From Neptunicella plasticusilytica (GTDB lineage: Bacteria; Pseudomonadota; Gammaproteobacteria; Enterobacterales; Alteromonadaceae), in contig NZ_CP150481.1 in assembly GCF_047922965.1 (NCBI RefSeq), forward strand, positions 2,108,001 through 2,172,000: a stretch of 64,000 nt of DNA, given 5' to 3'. Positions 33,587 through 41,670 of this stretch are shown piece by piece; position 1 is the stretch's first letter; each line of letters starts with the position of its first letter. The position numbers were made by a program, and so were the translations under genes. The notes under the pieces are model-generated. The model searched no databases. It was not told where the DNA came from and saw only the letters and a program-made list of their open reading frames with translations.

Positions 33587-34492
33587 TTAGGACTTAAGTT
33601 GTAAAATTCGACGTGCGCCACTGAGCACAATCACAGCAATAAGGAGGCCGATCAGTAAATCCGGATACCGCGATCCCGTCCAAGCGACCAAAAAGCCCGC
33701 CAAAATGACGCCAAGATTGGCAATGACATCGTTGGCGGAGAAAATCCAACTCGCCTTCATGTGTGCACCGCCATCTCTGTTTTTAGCAATCAATACCAAA
33801 CACCAAGCATTAGCCATCAATGCGACCAAACCGAAGCTCATCATCAGGCTGGAAACTGGCTCGCTGCCATACCAAAATCGCCGCAATACTTCACTCAAGG
33901 CGCCTAAGGCTAATATCACCTGCAACCAGCCGGACAAATGTGCGGCGCGCAGCTTCATCCGAACGCTGTGCCCAACGGCATAAAGCGATACGCCATACAC
34001 CGCAGCATCGGCAAACATATCCAGTGAGTCGGCGATTAATCCCGTGGATTGAGCCAGCCAGCCGACCGTGATTTCAACCGCAAACATGACCGCATTAATG
34101 ACTAACAACCATTTGAGTATACGGGCTTCATTTTGTGACGTTTGTTGGGCCGATACTTGAGCCTGGATGAAGACATTATTTTCCACTGGATGAGTGTGCT
34201 CAAGCGTCGCCCCCAGTCCAAGCGCGTGCATTCGAGCCTCAATGGTTGCCGCGTTGTCACCGTGAAAAATGCGAACCTTTCGATTGGGGGTATCAAATTC
34301 CAACGTCACCTTTGGGTTAACGCTATCCAGCGCCATGCGGATCATGCCTTCTTCCGAAGGGCAATCCATCTTGGCTACACGGTATTCGCTAACATAACCG
34401 GTATCTATCTTTGCTTTGTCTACTGAATCCTGAGTGACACAACCCTCTGAATTGTTCACAGTCCCGCAGGTGCCGCTGCATTGCTCTGCCAT
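33587..34492 (-). CDS. CDF cation transporter with N-terminal metal-binding domain
   Basis: 301 residues. A Cys-rich start (EQCSGTCGTVNNSEGC) and an HMA-like ferredoxin fold (YRVAKMDCPSEEGMIRMAL, residues 36-95) precede five or six membrane helices. Helix 2 has DSLDMFAD and helix 5 has ANDVIAN, so the His of the zinc-type HxxxD site is replaced. This suggests a different metal preference. Such transporters occur beside CadR/PbrR regulators (PbtF-like). It is controlled from the 19-bp-spacer promoter just upstream and is divergent from the MerR-family gene. Confidence 0.82.
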   Translation of the reverse strand: MAEQCSGTCGTVNNSEGCVTQDSVDKAKIDTGYVSEYRVAKMDCPSEEGMIRMALDSVNPKVTLEFDTPNRKVRIFHGDNAATIEARMHALGLGATLEHTHPVENNVFIQAQVSAQQTSQNEARILKWLLVINAVMFAVEITVGWLAQSTGLIADSLDMFADAAVYGVSLYAVGHSVRMKLRAAHLSGWLQVILALGALSEVLRRFWYGSEPVSSLMMSFGLVALMANAWCLVLIAKNRDGGAHMKASWIFSANDVIANLGVILAGFLVAWTGSRYPDLLIGLLIAVIVLSGARRILQLKS

Positions 34493-34521
34493 AAAAAGCC
34501 CTTGTTATACCAATAGTGCCC

Positions 34522-34552
34522 AGTTTAAACTCTATTGTAACTATAGAGTCAA
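34522..34552 (-). promoter_or_regulatory. MerR-type promoter/operator of the CDF gene
   Basis: On the minus strand TTGACT (34552-34547) and TAAACT (34527-34522) are separated by 19 bp. CTCTATAG and its partner CAATAGAG overlap the spacer as an inverted repeat. A 19-bp spacer with a dyad is diagnostic of MerR-family activation. The same element overlaps the start of the divergent regulator gene. Confidence 0.85.
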
Positions 34553-34570
34553 GTGTTGGAGGTCAATGCG

Positions 34571-34978
34571 GTGAAAATCGGTGAACTGGCGAAAATGACC
34601 GGCTGCTCAGTGCAGACAATTCGTTATTATGAAAAAGAACAGTTGTTGGCATCTACCCAGCGCAGCGAAGGGAATTTTCGTTTGTATGATGCAACTGCCA
34701 TTGAACGGCTGATGTTTATCAAGCACTGCCGCAATCTTGACCTCGCTTTATCAGAGATCCGGCAACTGTTAGCGTTAACCGGATCGCCTGACACACAATG
34801 CGATGACGTCAACCGAATGATCGACACACACATCGAGCAAGTGGAAGCCCGAATTCAAGAACTCAGCCACCTTCGACAACAGTTAAAAACCTTGCGCAAC
34901 AGCTGCTCAAATGAGCGAACCGTTGAGCAGTGTGGCATTTTGCACAATTTGTCAGCTAATCGGACTCCGAAGCGGTAA
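34571..34978 (+). CDS. cadR: MerR-family Cd/Pb regulator (CadR/PbrR)
   Basis: 135 residues from GTG 34571, seven bases after GGAGGT. The HTH is KIGELAKMTGCSVQTIRYYEKEQLL. Cysteines 12, 77, 112 and 121 are at or near the positions used by PbrR (N-terminal Cys) and CadR (77, 112, 119), and the tail QCGILHNL resembles CadR. It twists the 19-bp-spacer promoter to switch on metal export. The two other metal genes with such promoters in the window are likely its targets, since the second merR-type gene is broken. Confidence 0.88.
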   Translation: MKIGELAKMTGCSVQTIRYYEKEQLLASTQRSEGNFRLYDATAIERLMFIKHCRNLDLALSEIRQLLALTGSPDTQCDDVNRMIDTHIEQVEARIQELSHLRQQLKTLRNSCSNERTVEQCGILHNLSANRTPKR

Positions 34979-35021
34979 CCGGTAAGCCCTTCATGCCTGG
35001 CGCTTTGGAAACTGACGGACG

Positions 35022-36962
35022 CTAGCGCTGCTTCACTTTTGATCCCCAGATAAACACCATAAACACCACCAGGATCAAGGCCTGTGCCGTGATCCCCTGC
35101 CAAGTGGATTTGAGGCCTATCCAACTCAAATCAACGTTCACCGGTAACGGCGACATTCCAATGAGGGCCGCTTCCTGTAATGCGGAAATCCCTTTCCCTG
35201 TTAAAATAAAAGACAGCGCTAAGAGCAGGTAGGTCGTCGTCGAAAAAAACCTGGCAATGGGTAGCTTGATTGAATACCGGATCAGCACCCAGGACAACAC
35301 AGCCAGCATGGCAACACCAAGCAAAAAGCCTCCGGCAACAACTGAATATTGTGCCTCGGCCGCTTGTGTCAGGAGAGACTCATAGAATAAGACAGTTTCA
35401 AAGACTTCCCGATAGACTGCAATGAAAGAGAGCGCTGCCAGCCCCCACAGAGTGCCGGATTTCAGCCGCTCATTGACGTGCTTCTGTATGTAAGCCTGCC
35501 ATTGCGCCGCATGGGTCTTGCTGTGCATCCAGATCCCGACATAAAACAATACCAGCGCTGCGAACAATGCGGCGACGCCCTCCATCACCTCTCGACTAGC
35601 CCCACTGATACTGATCAACGACTGGGCTGCTACCCAGGTTGCACCGCCCGACAGGAGTGCCACGATCCAACCGGTGTGTACGTATTTGAGGGCATCTTGT
35701 CGTTGCGTACGGATCAGCACGGTCATCAATGCAATGATGACCAGCAGGGCTTCCAACCCTTCGCGCAACAAGATGATCAAGCTGGCCGTAAATAACGTCC
35801 CACCGGATAAGGTCGATTCATTCTGTAGGCGATCAGCTTCACTCAACTGCGCCAGTGTTTCCGCCATGAGGGCGTCCAACTCACCGTTCTGTTGTGCCCG
35901 GTTAATGACCTGGCGCAACTTCATCATATTGACTTCAATATTTTTACGAAGCGTTGGATCTTGCGTGTCCAAACTGTTTTCAACCAGCTCAAAGCCGTCC
36001 AGATAAGCACTGATTGCCAGTTCGCTGGCCGCTTGATAATCACCTTTCTGGTAAGCGGCATGGGCGGCCATTAAACGCTCGCGGCTGATGGCAAGAGGGT
36101 TTTGTTGCTTGTCAAACAATTGCTCTGGATGGGCGCGCAGCCACTCGGCAAGATATTCGACCTCTTGCGACTGCCCGGCGGCAATCTGTGCTGGGCTGAA
36201 GTTGACGAGTTGGGACAAAGAAATATTCGAATCGTTGACAGATGGTTTGGGGTTAGACTGAAACGCCAGGCTGCCTACGTAGAATGCCAGTGACCAGCGT
36301 TGTTGCTCGGTCAGCTGATTAAAGCCAGGCATCGCAGTATCATCGATACCATTGGATATGGCATCAAACAGCCCGAGAACTGATCGATTCGACGCCCGTT
36401 CCTTATCGGTAAAATTGGTGGGTGCGGGATTCAGCTGCGTTGACAGAGTCCCATCACCTTTTCCCGTTAAGCCATGACAAGTTGTACAGTTATCCTTGAA
36501 TAACGATTCAACCGTCCTTTTGGGCGACAAGCGATCTGGCAATGTGGATTGCGGCATCAAGGCCAGTAAAGAGCGCCGCAGTTGAGTGCTCAGTTGGCGA
36601 ACAAGGCGAACGTCCTGTTTGTTTTGAACCGCTTGCTGTAGAGCGCCCGCTTCGGCTTGTAGATTGTGAGAATCAAGGGCGGGCTTGGCAATCATTGCGC
36701 TTTTATCGACCAGTAATTGCGCAAACTCAAGCATTTCCTGGTATTCATCGAGATTGACCACCGTGTTGTGATCTACCGCAGCAACATAGTCAGCACCGAT
36801 GTACTCAGCCAGTTGAGCCAATTGTCGAATTTGGCGATGGCTGTTATCGGTCGCATGACTGACGCTTGCGAGCAGCGCAAACGATAACAGCAGGCATAGC
36901 CGCATGGCTTTCACCATTGACCATCTCTGATCTGTAAAATGGGGCATCCAGCGAATTAGCAT
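35022..36962 (-). CDS. pbrT: PbrT-like FTR1-family permease with cytochrome c domain
   Basis: 646 residues, close to PbrT of Cupriavidus (about 650). A signal peptide is followed by a helical region, a cytochrome c heme site CTTCHG (near residue 158), and a C-terminal FTR1 domain with seven helices. The two family motifs read REGLEALLVIIAL and REVFETVLFYESLL. FTR1 permeases take up iron; PbrT is linked to lead uptake. The neighbouring CadR/PbrR-type gene and its own MerR-type promoter support the lead-related form. It is convergent with the regulator. The start could be ATG 36917. Confidence 0.85.
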   Translation of the reverse strand: MLIRWMPHFTDQRWSMVKAMRLCLLLSFALLASVSHATDNSHRQIRQLAQLAEYIGADYVAAVDHNTVVNLDEYQEMLEFAQLLVDKSAMIAKPALDSHNLQAEAGALQQAVQNKQDVRLVRQLSTQLRRSLLALMPQSTLPDRLSPKRTVESLFKDNCTTCHGLTGKGDGTLSTQLNPAPTNFTDKERASNRSVLGLFDAISNGIDDTAMPGFNQLTEQQRWSLAFYVGSLAFQSNPKPSVNDSNISLSQLVNFSPAQIAAGQSQEVEYLAEWLRAHPEQLFDKQQNPLAISRERLMAAHAAYQKGDYQAASELAISAYLDGFELVENSLDTQDPTLRKNIEVNMMKLRQVINRAQQNGELDALMAETLAQLSEADRLQNESTLSGGTLFTASLIILLREGLEALLVIIALMTVLIRTQRQDALKYVHTGWIVALLSGGATWVAAQSLISISGASREVMEGVAALFAALVLFYVGIWMHSKTHAAQWQAYIQKHVNERLKSGTLWGLAALSFIAVYREVFETVLFYESLLTQAAEAQYSVVAGGFLLGVAMLAVLSWVLIRYSIKLPIARFFSTTTYLLLALSFILTGKGISALQEAALIGMSPLPVNVDLSWIGLKSTWQGITAQALILVVFMVFIWGSKVKQR

Positions 36963-37006
36963 GGTCGATATCTCTACTTATACGATTGTTAATGATAATT
37001 AATCGC

Positions 37007-37037
37007 ATTCTAAACCCTGTAGCCACTATAGAGTCAA
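37007..37037 (-). promoter_or_regulatory. MerR-type promoter of the PbrT-like gene
   Basis: TTGACT (37037-37032) and TAGAAT (37012-37007) are separated by exactly 19 bp on the minus strand. The spacer starts CTATAGTGGCTAC, close to the CDF promoter spacer (CTATAGTTAC). The same regulator may therefore bind both. Confidence 0.82.
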
Positions 37038-37052
37038 GCTCTTCGAGAATGC

Positions 37053-37247
37053 TTAATGATACTCATGGAAAAGATGGCCGGGATGATGTGTAGCGATGCT
37101 TAGGTGAATTGAACCTTTCACTTGCACTAGGGCTGTTTTCGGCGGTTGCGTGATGAGACCTTGGCGTTCGTAATAGCGGATAGTTTCGACATTGACGCCA
37201 GCGGTCTTGGCCAGTTGACCGATGGAGTAATGCGACGTCATGACCAA
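37053..37247 (-). pseudogene. merR-type regulator, N-terminal fragment
   Basis: MTSHYSIGQLAKTAGVNVET and IRYYERQGLI are a clear MerR helix-turn-helix. After about 38 residues the sequence no longer resembles the family, and the dimerisation helix and metal-binding cysteines are missing. It was probably the regulator of the gene downstream, lost by deletion at the junction near 37130. Confidence 0.75.
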
Positions 37248-37277
37248 AGGGCTCCCAGCGGTACGGCGTAAAGATGG

Positions 37278-37896
37278 TCACCAAAGGCTGTCGTGTGATC
37301 TCCGTCGTAAAGCAGGACACCCATTTTGAAGCGGTCTCCGGCCACGGATTGAAAACGTTTCAGTCCGGTAAAATCTTTCGCGCTTAACTGTGTGGTTGTT
37401 CTGTTGAGTACGAGACGCTATGTTGATGATATCAGGTTTGATCCCATCCAAATTACGATGAAAGGTGAACTCCCGTACTTTGCATTGGTAAAGCGCATTG
37501 ACTGTTATGCTGGATTCATACTGTGTATGCAGATCAGCTATTTGCTGCGCGCGATAATCTGTTAGATCGCCCTTGATGACAAAGCTTTTATGTTGCCCAG
37601 AAGATAGTGTGATTTTACGGATAAACTGTGAAGTAGTGCCAGTTACACCTTCAAAGGTAAATTCAAATTCAGCCCTATCCTGAGTCAGTTCGAACGGCGT
37701 GTTGTTGGTAACTTCAAACCAGATCTCATAGCCTAGGCATTGATTTGCCAAATTAAGCCTTACACCTGCATGACGGGCCCGGATATCAAAGCGTATCGCC
37801 GAAGCAAGTTTCTCCTGAGTAAAAAAAACGCTTTAACAGCCATTTGGGTAACCATCTGAAGTAGCGCCACACCTGGCTTATTGTTGTTATTTCCAT
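37278..37896 (-). pseudogene. Unknown protein split by a frameshift at a T8 run
   Basis: From ATG 37896, which has AGGTGA six bases upstream, the first frame gives MEITTISQVWRYFRWLPKW and stops. The second frame continues as ASAIRFDIRARHAG, then LANQCLGYEIWFEVTNNTPF, to 37278. Seven rather than eight T at the run 37828-37821 (minus strand) would join them into one protein of about 205 residues. The beta-rich second part has no recognised domain. The C-terminal 20 residues look foreign (RRPLQNGCPALRRR), so the 3' end may also be a junction. A sequencing error or slippage at T8 are alternatives to a true lesion. Confidence 0.5.
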
Positions 37897-38371
37897 CTTT
37901 TATCACCTGAAAAATACAGGCGGTATCCTACCATGTTCCCAAAGGCAGCCAACGTTTAGCGTAATTATTTTGCCGAAATAACACGTGCAGGGAATACAAA
38001 GGCGGTGTTTTTCATTCCTGAAATCACGGTTTCCATTGCCTTAAAATGCAAAATTAGGCGTGTTATCAAAAAAATAATGCGTATCAAATGTAAAAGATCT
38101 TCTGGTCGTACCAGTATTGGTGCTCCTGCGCAAAAAATGTCGATAGATCACGCAAGACAAATTACGTAGACATGTCAATAAAATAACGCGCACTAAAATA
38201 GCATTTTTGTTGTTCCTATCCTTCATATTTATGTGGATTTCATATTTTTCTACAACAAAATAGATCTAAATATCCAACAAATACAGCTCGTTACAAGTTG
38301 TTAGCGGCTTGACCAATCAAAAAACCACCCTAAGTTGAAAGTAACGCTTTTACTATAGGAGTGCGTTGTTT
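37897..38371. other. Noncoding leader before the tns operon
   Basis: 475 AT-rich bases. No supported gene and no transposon end was found by comparison with the two ends at 21376 and 47852. It must hold the tnsA promoter; no clear -35/-10 pair stands out. Confidence 0.5.
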
Positions 38372-38812
38372 ATGAAAGGTCGAAACATTAAAAAGTCCAG
38401 CCCTAGCCATTGGGTAGAACAGTTTTACGATTGTGACGAGAATCGTTCAAAAATGTGCGAGTCAAACACCGAGTTCTGTGCATGTATAGAACGTTTCATT
38501 GACCCGGACATCACCGGTTTTGAGACCCACCCATTTACCGTGACATTCATGCTGCAAGGTAAAATGCGCCGCTACTCTCCAGACGCAATAATTTTACAGC
38601 GAGATGGACGTGTAGTTTTTGAAGAGGTGAAACTCGAAAACTGGGTGCCTGATTTAACATTCGAGGCCAAGCGCCGCGCTTTTACGCTAACAACGGGATC
38701 TCAACTGGTTGTTCGCAAAGTACGCAAATGTTCAAAGTACCGCAAAATGCTGATGGAGCTGTACACCCGGTACCAACTTCAACTGCTGGACGAGCAACCT
38801 CGTCTGCACTAA
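38372..38812 (+). CDS. tnsA: TnsA-like transposon endonuclease (short form)
   Basis: 146 residues from ATG 38372 (AGGAG ten bases upstream). The nuclease core shows Glu34 (SNTEFC), Asp71 (RRYSPDAIIL) and Glu85-x-Lys87 (VVFEEVKLE), the restriction-enzyme-like TnsA active site. It lacks the C-terminal TnsC-binding domain of Tn7 TnsA (273 residues), resembling the short TnsA/TniC proteins of Tn6022-like elements. TnsA cuts the 5' strands so that the element moves by cut-and-paste. It is the first gene of the tnsABC-tniQ operon. Confidence 0.82.
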   Translation: MKGRNIKKSSPSHWVEQFYDCDENRSKMCESNTEFCACIERFIDPDITGFETHPFTVTFMLQGKMRRYSPDAIILQRDGRVVFEEVKLENWVPDLTFEAKRRAFTLTTGSQLVVRKVRKCSKYRKMLMELYTRYQLQLLDEQPRLH

Positions 38813-38849
38813 TTCCACTTCCCCCCTATTAAGCTGTAAGGAGAATTCT

Positions 38850-40778
38850 ATGAATTCATTCACCATTGAACCAGGCGATCAAATCGAACTACACGGTCAG
38901 GTGTTTTCAATCATCACCGATTGTTGTAACGAAAAAGCAAGCTACTTGTTAGAAGGTCCATCTGGTGCCGAGGAAATTAGCATCGATGACTTTCACAAAC
39001 TCAGAGCAAAAGGCGATATCACGATCCTAAAAGACCCGGTCAACACAGTATGTACATCAACAATTGAGGCTTATGGCCTTAACCAGGACTACCAACCATT
39101 CTATCAACAGGTAGCGGACATGATGCCCGGTCAAAGCGCCAAAAAAGTGCGACATGCGTGGGATTATGCCGCGAATAACACCCCCATGGGCAAGTTAATC
39201 AATGACGGAGATATCGAAGTCCCCTGCACTCGCACCATGCTTCGGCATGCCAAAACTGTTCAGGATATGTTACGCAATGAACCACCTCCTACGCGCGCGC
39301 CGGGTTCAAATGCGTTTTCTGAGGAACTAGAAGATTTTTACTACATAAATATCGAAGATATTGTTTGTCAAAAAGGTATGGCCCCTACCAACGTCGAGGT
39401 CTATGAAGAACTGGAAACTCGCGCAAAGGCCAATTCAATTCATGTACCGTCACATCGATATGTTGACAAGGTGATTGCATCATTGGATCCGTACGACGTG
39501 ATGGTTGCCCAAAAAGGCCCCATAGTTGCGGCGCGGTATTTCAGGGATTACTTGAAATGGGAGGTTCCTACAATTCCACTTGAATTAGTAGAAATGGATG
39601 CTGTTGATGTAAAAGCCCTAATGAAATTCAATGGAAATGAATACCGCAAAGTTATTATTTACGTTGCATTGGACGTGTGTACCCGCAGCGTGTGCGGACT
39701 TTCTTTTCAACTTTGTAAAACCACCAAAGAAAGTGAAACTTCTGCCGCTTCAATCGAATGCCTATCATCGATTATGACTCATCAGGTCGAAAATGGTGGA
39801 ACTCAATGCCACTGGGTGGCACGAGGTAAACCAATTAAAATTGTTGCGGATGCAGGCCCTGCATTTTCCAATGCAAACTTCAAACTAGCATGTGATAGCT
39901 TTGGGATTTGCTATGCTACAACGCCCACCGAAAAAGGTGATGCCAAACCATTTATAGAGCGTTTTTTCCGCACATTACGATCGCGGTTACGTAAGGCGTT
40001 GCCGGGCTACAAGCATGGTAAAAAGACGCGAGGTAAAGACGCAGGTCAGTTTTTCAATGACAAGCCTCTAGCATTTGAAGATTTCAAAGCCATTGTCTTC
40101 GATGTGATTTTTAACAAATATCATCATAAACCGCACAAAGGGCTTGCGGGGCAAACCCCTTTTGATTCTTGGAACTCTTACCCTACTCGCTATATTCGAC
40201 ACCTTGAGAATGAAGCGGATTGTGACTTGCATCGCGGGGAGTTAGTCACTGGTACTATTCAAAAGTTGCAAGGATTGCAACTTCACGACATGCATTTTTC
40301 TAATTCAAAGTTGATCAAGTTGCGGGAACGTATGCTGGCCACGTCCCCAACCAAAAAGCCAAAAGTGTTTTTCCGCTTTAATCAAACAGATGTATCGAAG
40401 ATTGTGGTGTTTGTACCTAAGCCGTTTCAGTCAAATTTTGGAAAATACCTTCTGGTCCAATCGTCAGATCGCTTTCATCATTTCACACACCTTGCTGAAA
40501 AACGTAACACGAGCAAAATGAAATACCTCATTGGCCCCTTGAGATCGGCTGAACCAAGCGATATCCAAGCAGCCTATCAACGAGCTAAGGAGTGTCTGAT
40601 AACCAAATCAACCAATAATACTGGCGTAAAAATACCCGGTATTACTGCAAACAAAGTACCTCAGTACGTTGAACAGTTCCGACAATCTTACCAGCAACAC
40701 CTTCTACAAAATGAAACTACTCAAGAGGTGAATGAGAGCAACTCAATTACCCGCTTCAAAGGAGAAAATGATGAGTAA
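38850..40778 (+). CDS. tnsB: TnsB/TniA-like DDE transposase
   Basis: 642 residues. An N-terminal DNA-binding region is followed by the DDE catalytic core with Asp250 (LVEMDAVDV), Asp334 (KIVADAGPAF) and Glu370 (DAKPFIERFFRTL), with the usual 35-residue spacing between the last two. A Mu-type C-terminal domain follows. AAGGAG precedes ATG 38850. It binds the repeated boxes at the two transposon ends and joins the 3' ends to the target. The stop overlaps the tnsC start. Confidence 0.93.
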   Translation: MNSFTIEPGDQIELHGQVFSIITDCCNEKASYLLEGPSGAEEISIDDFHKLRAKGDITILKDPVNTVCTSTIEAYGLNQDYQPFYQQVADMMPGQSAKKVRHAWDYAANNTPMGKLINDGDIEVPCTRTMLRHAKTVQDMLRNEPPPTRAPGSNAFSEELEDFYYINIEDIVCQKGMAPTNVEVYEELETRAKANSIHVPSHRYVDKVIASLDPYDVMVAQKGPIVAARYFRDYLKWEVPTIPLELVEMDAVDVKALMKFNGNEYRKVIIYVALDVCTRSVCGLSFQLCKTTKESETSAASIECLSSIMTHQVENGGTQCHWVARGKPIKIVADAGPAFSNANFKLACDSFGICYATTPTEKGDAKPFIERFFRTLRSRLRKALPGYKHGKKTRGKDAGQFFNDKPLAFEDFKAIVFDVIFNKYHHKPHKGLAGQTPFDSWNSYPTRYIRHLENEADCDLHRGELVTGTIQKLQGLQLHDMHFSNSKLIKLRERMLATSPTKKPKVFFRFNQTDVSKIVVFVPKPFQSNFGKYLLVQSSDRFHHFTHLAEKRNTSKMKYLIGPLRSAEPSDIQAAYQRAKECLITKSTNNTGVKIPGITANKVPQYVEQFRQSYQQHLLQNETTQEVNESNSITRFKGENDE

Positions 40779-41670
40779 TCAAACTCTGCCATTGATTCAA
40801 CACCCGCGTTTTGAGGTTGCATTCAAGTACATTAAGCAATGCATGCAATGTCGCCATTCAATGAATTCAAAGCTTGGCTTTATAGTCGGTGAAGCAGGTA
40901 TTGGAAAAACACGTTTGATGCAATTCGTTAAGTCCAGGTACCCGGTTATCAAGGAAGACATTGCAGATCAAATCCCAGTTTTGGCGGTTCGGTGTCCAAG
41001 TCGGTTTTCCGAAAGTACCTTCTTCAATGCAATTTTATGCGCAATAGGTGCTCCGCAACGCCCAAATGCAACGGCAGCCAAACTTAAAATTCAGGTGCAA
41101 GAATTACTACTACAACACCAGGTGAAATTGGTACTTATTGACGAGATTCAGGATGGAATTCCACAAAGTGGTGTACGTGACCGTTCACAAGTTGTGAAAT
41201 CATTAAAATTTTTGAATGATGAATGTCCATGCGCAATTGTTTGCCTGGGCATCCATACCTCTCGGTCACTTTATGACGAGGAAAGCCAGATCAAGTCCCG
41301 GTGCCGCTCACCTTTTAACATGCGTCACTTTGACTACCAGACTAAAGAAGACAAAGACTATTGGCTAAGCTTTTTGCTAGGCGTGTTTGAAGATTTAAAC
41401 CTCCCGGTTAGCAAAGAATTATCTTTTGCAGACTTGATGATGTCTGCCACCCTTGGTGACTTGCGTACTCTCGAACGTTTGATTGTAGATTTGAACCTGA
41501 ACGCGCCTGAAAAGCCGGAAACAATCGATGAGTTACTAGATAAATTTAACGAAGTATGGGAAGCGTATGAATATGATCCATCACGCCCCTCACCTTTCGA
41601 CCTAAGCGGTTCTGGCGTCTCTGAAGGGCTCGCGTTATTGCCTTTTAATCAGCTCGTACAGGCGCACTAA
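40768..41670 (+). CDS. tnsC: TnsC/TniB-like AAA+ ATPase
   Basis: 300 residues from ATG 40768 (AAAGGAG upstream, overlapping the tnsB stop). Walker A is GEAGIGKT (residues 41-48) and Walker B is KLVLIDEIQDG; the sensor region and IKSRCRSPFNMRHF follow. It is close to the short TniB type rather than Tn7 TnsC (555 residues). It links target recognition by TniQ to the TnsA/TnsB transposase. The last base of its stop is the first base of tniQ. Confidence 0.92.
   Translation: MMSNQTLPLIQHPRFEVAFKYIKQCMQCRHSMNSKLGFIVGEAGIGKTRLMQFVKSRYPVIKEDIADQIPVLAVRCPSRFSESTFFNAILCAIGAPQRPNATAAKLKIQVQELLLQHQVKLVLIDEIQDGIPQSGVRDRSQVVKSLKFLNDECPCAIVCLGIHTSRSLYDEESQIKSRCRSPFNMRHFDYQTKEDKDYWLSFLLGVFEDLNLPVSKELSFADLMMSATLGDLRTLERLIVDLNLNAPEKPETIDELLDKFNEVWEAYEYDPSRPSPFDLSGSGVSEGLALLPFNQLVQAH

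Noticed and set aside
38041..38226. 61-codon minus-strand frame before tnsA
   Set aside because: Basic, unstructured-looking peptide with no ribosome binding site or neighbour coupling.
37897..38371. A second transposon end just upstream of tnsA
   Set aside because: No sequence there matches the TGT start and the GCACGT...TGTCATT boxes of the two proven ends.
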